Part shown: piece after piece, positions 16,001 through 17,702 of the stretch
How the letters are laid out: each line of letters starts with the position of its first letter
How positions within the stretch are numbered: the stretch's first letter is position 1
NCBI GenBank assembly: GCA_910577335.1
Contig: CAJTMJ010000053.1
Location: forward strand, 1 to 17,702
Direction of reading: 5' to 3'
Length of the DNA stretch: 17,702 bases
Origin: an uncultured Duncaniella sp.
Lineage (GTDB): Bacteria > Bacteroidota > Bacteroidia > Bacteroidales > Muribaculaceae
Notes under the pieces: model-generated
Seen by the model: only the letters and a program-made list of their open reading frames with translations
Databases searched by the model: none
Told to the model about the DNA's origin: nothing
Translations under genes and position numbers: made by a program

Positions 16001-16655
16001 CCATGTGCTTGCCTCAGGGGAAGCGATAAAGATGCTGGTAATGGATACCGAATGTTACTCAAACACCGGAGGACAGACATCGAAAGCCACACCAAGGAGT
16101 GCCGTTGCCAAGTATTCACCTGACGGCAAACGTACCTCCAAGAAAAATTTAGGTCAGATGATGATGAGCTACGGCAATATATATGTGGCATCTATCGCAC
16201 TTGGAGCCAACTATCAGCAAGCCATAGATGCGCTTGTGGAAGCCGAACGTTATCCCGGTCCGGCAATAGTAATAGCATATTGCCCATGTATCAATCACGG
16301 AATACGTCCCGGACTCGGACATTCGATAGTGGAAGAACGCCGTGCCGTAGAAGCCGGGTATTGGGATCTATATCGCTACAATCCTGAGGCTGCGGCTCGT
16401 GGAGAAAACGCTCTTACTATTGACAGTGTTATTCCCGGTGCTGACAACAGCGGTTCAAACGGGTCAATACCGGAGACCACCTCTCCACGTTACTCCAATC
16501 CGGAGCCTGTAAATGAAACCGGTGACTATATCCGGAATGAGGACAGGTATGCGGATCTGCGATTAGTCGATGAGATAGAAGCCGGTACATTACAACCCGA
16601 ACTCCAAAAAGATTGCGACCGCGCTAAATACATGTTACGAAAAATGAAGAATTAA
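13047..16655 (+). CDS. nifJ: Pyruvate:ferredoxin (flavodoxin) oxidoreductase type 2-oxoacid oxidoreductase
   Basis: A 1,202-residue homodimeric-type oxidoreductase that oxidatively decarboxylates a 2-oxoacid with CoA and passes electrons to ferredoxin. Domains in order: substrate domain with YPITP (26-30), the ThDP-activating glutamate E62 in MESELGAAG, and R112, matching the substrate-binding arginine of the Desulfovibrio enzyme; a domain with GSGAEVV; an 8Fe ferredoxin domain with C696/C699/C702/C706 and C753/C756/C759/C763; and a ThDP domain with C819, C822, C847 and C1081 for the proximal cluster, GGDG (971-974) and CYSNTGGQTSKAT. All three 4Fe-4S clusters are therefore complete. The residues after YPITP are IASMGE, not the SS.M.E usual in PFORs, and the arginine context is GCRS, not SAR, so the substrate may not be pyruvate alone. 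A GTG 16 codons upstream (12999) lies inside the stem-loop; the ATG at 13047 is preferred. It is the last gene of the oxalate cluster. Confidence 0.92.
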   Translation: MSKQILDGCTAAAHVAFALSEIATIYPITPIASMGETAKKWGMKGRRNLWGQPLDVYEMESELGAAGAVHGALAAGTFATTFTASQGLMLMIPNMYKIAGELLPGVFHVGCRSLATHALSIFGDHQDVMACRATGFTMIASASVQETMDLALVAHLAAIEGSLPVLHFFDGWRTSSEMDTIDVIDYETMRPLVSWDKVAEFRHRAMNPEHPDLRGSAQNPDVYFQNREAANKYYDAFPSIVQSAMDKVADATGRQYHLVDYFGAPDADRVIVIMGSGAEVVKETVEYLNRERGYKTGVIVIRLYRPFPAEELIKALPKTVRTIAAMDRTKEPGSQHEPLCLDVISAIANIRDNRPEVIGGRYGLSSKDFNPSMVKAIFDEMASENPRKTFTVGINDDVTHLSLDVTETIDTNASDGIYQSIFYGIGNDGTVGGTKQVATILGDTSSLYAQAYFSYSAKKSGGYTISQLRTANKPITSAYSIEEADYVACHKTSYVHRFRMAEKAKEGGIFVLNSPWNAQQMLTKLPLKMRQTIADKKLRFYNIDADKIAAQVGLLPRINMPMEIVFLYLSKLAPFENAYNALEDKIRTTYAHEGGEVVEKNLKAISLTVPAITEIDYTNIDGWSTTPDAEIKRAVRYRTPELKNFIEKVHTPCMHGEGDSVPVSAFTPDGTMPMGTTAYEHRRIATRVPVWDPDKCVECTECSLVCPHAAIRPFVLTKEEAEKTPDGFKMKEAHGAPELKGYMFHIQNYTEDCLGCSSCSIICPGHALTMTPIDEVLPTELPMLEWVKDSVSLKRDLISAYTVNGSQLQPPYLEFSGACAGCGETPYVKLLTQLFGSDMIIANATGCSSIWGANYPSNAYCTDTDGKGPAWGNSLFEDNAEYGYGMFVSLRHRHEHAMDLVRKLINDPDTLPYLKEPLEALYTQRNSVEQSKKTAAQLVSMMSPLKDVKAEYSELLSMADMLTKKTVWAIGGDGWAYDIDFGGLDHVLASGEAIKMLVMDTECYSNTGGQTSKATPRSAVAKYSPDGKRTSKKNLGQMMMSYGNIYVASIALGANYQQAIDALVEAERYPGPAIVIAYCPCINHGIRPGLGHSIVEERRAVEAGYWDLYRYNPEAAARGENALTIDSVIPGADNSGSNGSIPETTSPRYSNPEPVNETGDYIRNEDRYADLRLVDEIEAGTLQPELQKDCDRAKYMLRKMKN

Positions 16656-16738
16656 CGTCGTTTCAACTGAAAAGATGAATAAAAATAGGAAACAATACGG
16701 CGCTACATAACAATAGTTTTGACGTTGATTTTGAAGCC

Positions 16739-16778
16739 GAGAGAGGAATGGAAGCCGTAACCGTTCCTCTCTCTTTTT
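16739..16778 (+). terminator. Intrinsic terminator closing the oxalate cluster
   Basis: GAGAGAGGAA (16739-16748) pairs perfectly with TTCCTCTCTC (16764-16773) around a 15-nt loop, and five T residues follow (16774-16778). It lies 83 nt after the oxidoreductase stop and before the promoter of the next gene. The remaining gap to 16882 is A/T-rich with no gene seen. Confidence 0.85.
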
Positions 16779-16882
16779 ATGGCATATTTCAATTTCATTT
16801 AAAAAATTAGATATTTAATATTTCAGAATCAATATCCTATGAAAATAATTCTAAATTAATTTAGAAAATACACTTTTGTGTG

Positions 16883-16913
16883 TTGGATTTTATGACCTAA
16901 TTTAGTAATTTTG
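16883..16913 (+). promoter_or_regulatory. Bacteroidetes-type promoter for the second GLPGLI gene
   Basis: TTG (16883-16885), a 20-bp spacer, then TAATTTTG (16906-16913): a full match to the -33/-7 pattern. The TTG codon at 16911, in frame with the gene, is the end of the -7 element and so cannot be the start. The ATG at 16944 leaves a leader of about 25 nt. Confidence 0.75.
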
Positions 16914-16943
16914 CAAAATAACGAATTATTTAAAACAAAAAAA

Positions 16944-17666
16944 ATGAATCTGAAACGCAATATGCTAAATCGGTTTGTCATTCTGATCGGATTAGTATCC
17001 ATGATTGCTTTCGACATTTCTGCAAAGCTATCAAAGAAGAATGATTACCCGTGCGCTGACATTAAGGTGAGTTACAATTACCATGAGAAGTTTTTACGTG
17101 GCAATAATGAATTTGTAGAAAAGGATGTCTCCATGCTATTGCTTGCCAATTCCAAACAATCAAAATTCTATTGCCCCGGAACAGAATACAAAGATTCTCT
17201 TGAATCGACACCATCAGGTCGAGCAACGAGAAAGCAAATAAGAAGCATCGCATATAAAAAATATCATGAAACCGGCGATGAAAGTATCATGGACGGTGTA
17301 GTGTATCAGTCATTTTTATATGTGTTCAAGGATTACGCAAAAGAGCAATCCACCATATATGACAAGGCGGGAATATTGGAACGAGGCGTTTATTCCGAAT
17401 CGTTTTCGGAACTTACATGGGAGATAGGCGACTCCACGAAGACAGTTCTTGGCTACGAGTGCGTGATGGCGACAGCCGATTACCACGGCAGGAAATGGAC
17501 AGCGTGGTTCACACCGGAAATACCCGTTCAGGACGGACCTTGGAAGCTGCGTGGTCTACCGGGGCTTATCCTCGAAGCCACAGAGGAGAAAGGGCATCAC
17601 AGTTTTGTGGCTGACGGCATCGAGCAATCAAATCAGATTATATATCCGATCATTAGTGTCCACTAA
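16944..17666 (+). CDS. GLPGLI family protein, C-terminally truncated
   Basis: A 240-residue secreted protein with an N-terminal hydrophobic signal segment (FVILIGLVSMIAF, about 11-23, then DISA). It is a clear paralogue of the gene at 230-1075: DST.. .GYEC, YHGRKW.AWF.PEIP and GPWKLRGLPGLILEA are all shared. The similarity runs to about QIIYPI, then the frame reads ISVH and stops, about 70 residues earlier than the first copy. No frame of the last 36 nt resumes the family pattern, so this is not a simple frameshift visible here. The gene may be a degraded copy or interrupted by an element entering from the right. The promoter appears intact. The start at 16944 was chosen because the alternative TTG at 16911 is part of the promoter. 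Confidence 0.8.
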   Translation: MNLKRNMLNRFVILIGLVSMIAFDISAKLSKKNDYPCADIKVSYNYHEKFLRGNNEFVEKDVSMLLLANSKQSKFYCPGTEYKDSLESTPSGRATRKQIRSIAYKKYHETGDESIMDGVVYQSFLYVFKDYAKEQSTIYDKAGILERGVYSESFSELTWEIGDSTKTVLGYECVMATADYHGRKWTAWFTPEIPVQDGPWKLRGLPGLILEATEEKGHHSFVADGIEQSNQIIYPIISVH

Positions 17667-17702
17667 AAAATCATAAAAGTTCTTTGAAATAATTGAAATT
17701 CA

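Noticed and set aside
1..17702. CRISPR arrays, tRNA or rRNA genes, complete insertion sequences, phage genes
   Set aside because: No regularly spaced repeats, cloverleaf-like segments, transposase or phage-type proteins were seen on either strand.

Overview
The window looks like a chromosomal segment from a gut Bacteroidales, most likely the Muribaculaceae (S24-7) group. Several things suggest this: promoters fit the Bacteroidetes pattern (a TTG followed about 20 bp later by TAnnTTTG), Shine-Dalgarno sequences are absent, and there are GLPGLI-family secreted proteins, a DUF5686 outer-membrane protein with a carboxypeptidase-regulatory-like domain, and a single-chain 1,200-residue pyruvate:ferredoxin oxidoreductase. 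Muribaculaceae genomes have been described as carrying oxalate-degradation genes, which fits the main cluster. The family assignment is an inference; no rRNA or other marker gene is present.

Left part (1-8557), housekeeping and envelope genes: the tail of an unrecognised gene; a secreted GLPGLI protein; an AMP-forming acyl-CoA/ACP synthetase; a convergent 850-residue DUF5686 outer-membrane protein; a small CYTH triphosphatase-like protein divergent from it; then, on the minus strand, a tight set of two half-size ChrA transporters (4-bp overlap) followed by folC.

Central and right part (8733-16778), a plus-strand oxalate module: frc (formyl-CoA:oxalate CoA-transferase), oxc (oxalyl-CoA decarboxylase), an AEC-family carrier, and a 2-oxoacid:ferredoxin oxidoreductase of the PFOR type. 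FRC loads CoA onto oxalate, OXC decarboxylates oxalyl-CoA to formyl-CoA and CO2, and formyl-CoA recycles CoA to the next oxalate with release of formate. The AEC protein, related in type to YfdV next to yfdW/yfdU in E. coli, is the probable oxalate/formate carrier. The oxidoreductase could supply acetyl-CoA to prime the cycle or could act on another 2-oxoacid; its substrate-side N-terminal motif differs from that recalled for ordinary PFORs. Each gene junction in this module carries a strong RNA hairpin. Two of these palindromes share flanking words, and the frc-oxc one looks like an attenuator. An intrinsic terminator closes the cluster at 16739-16778.

The right end holds a second GLPGLI gene with a canonical promoter, but its C-terminal third is missing. 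The sequence departs from the family about 45 bp before the window ends, possibly at the edge of an inserted element. No tRNA, rRNA, CRISPR array or complete insertion sequence was seen. All gaps between genes are shorter than 300 bp.
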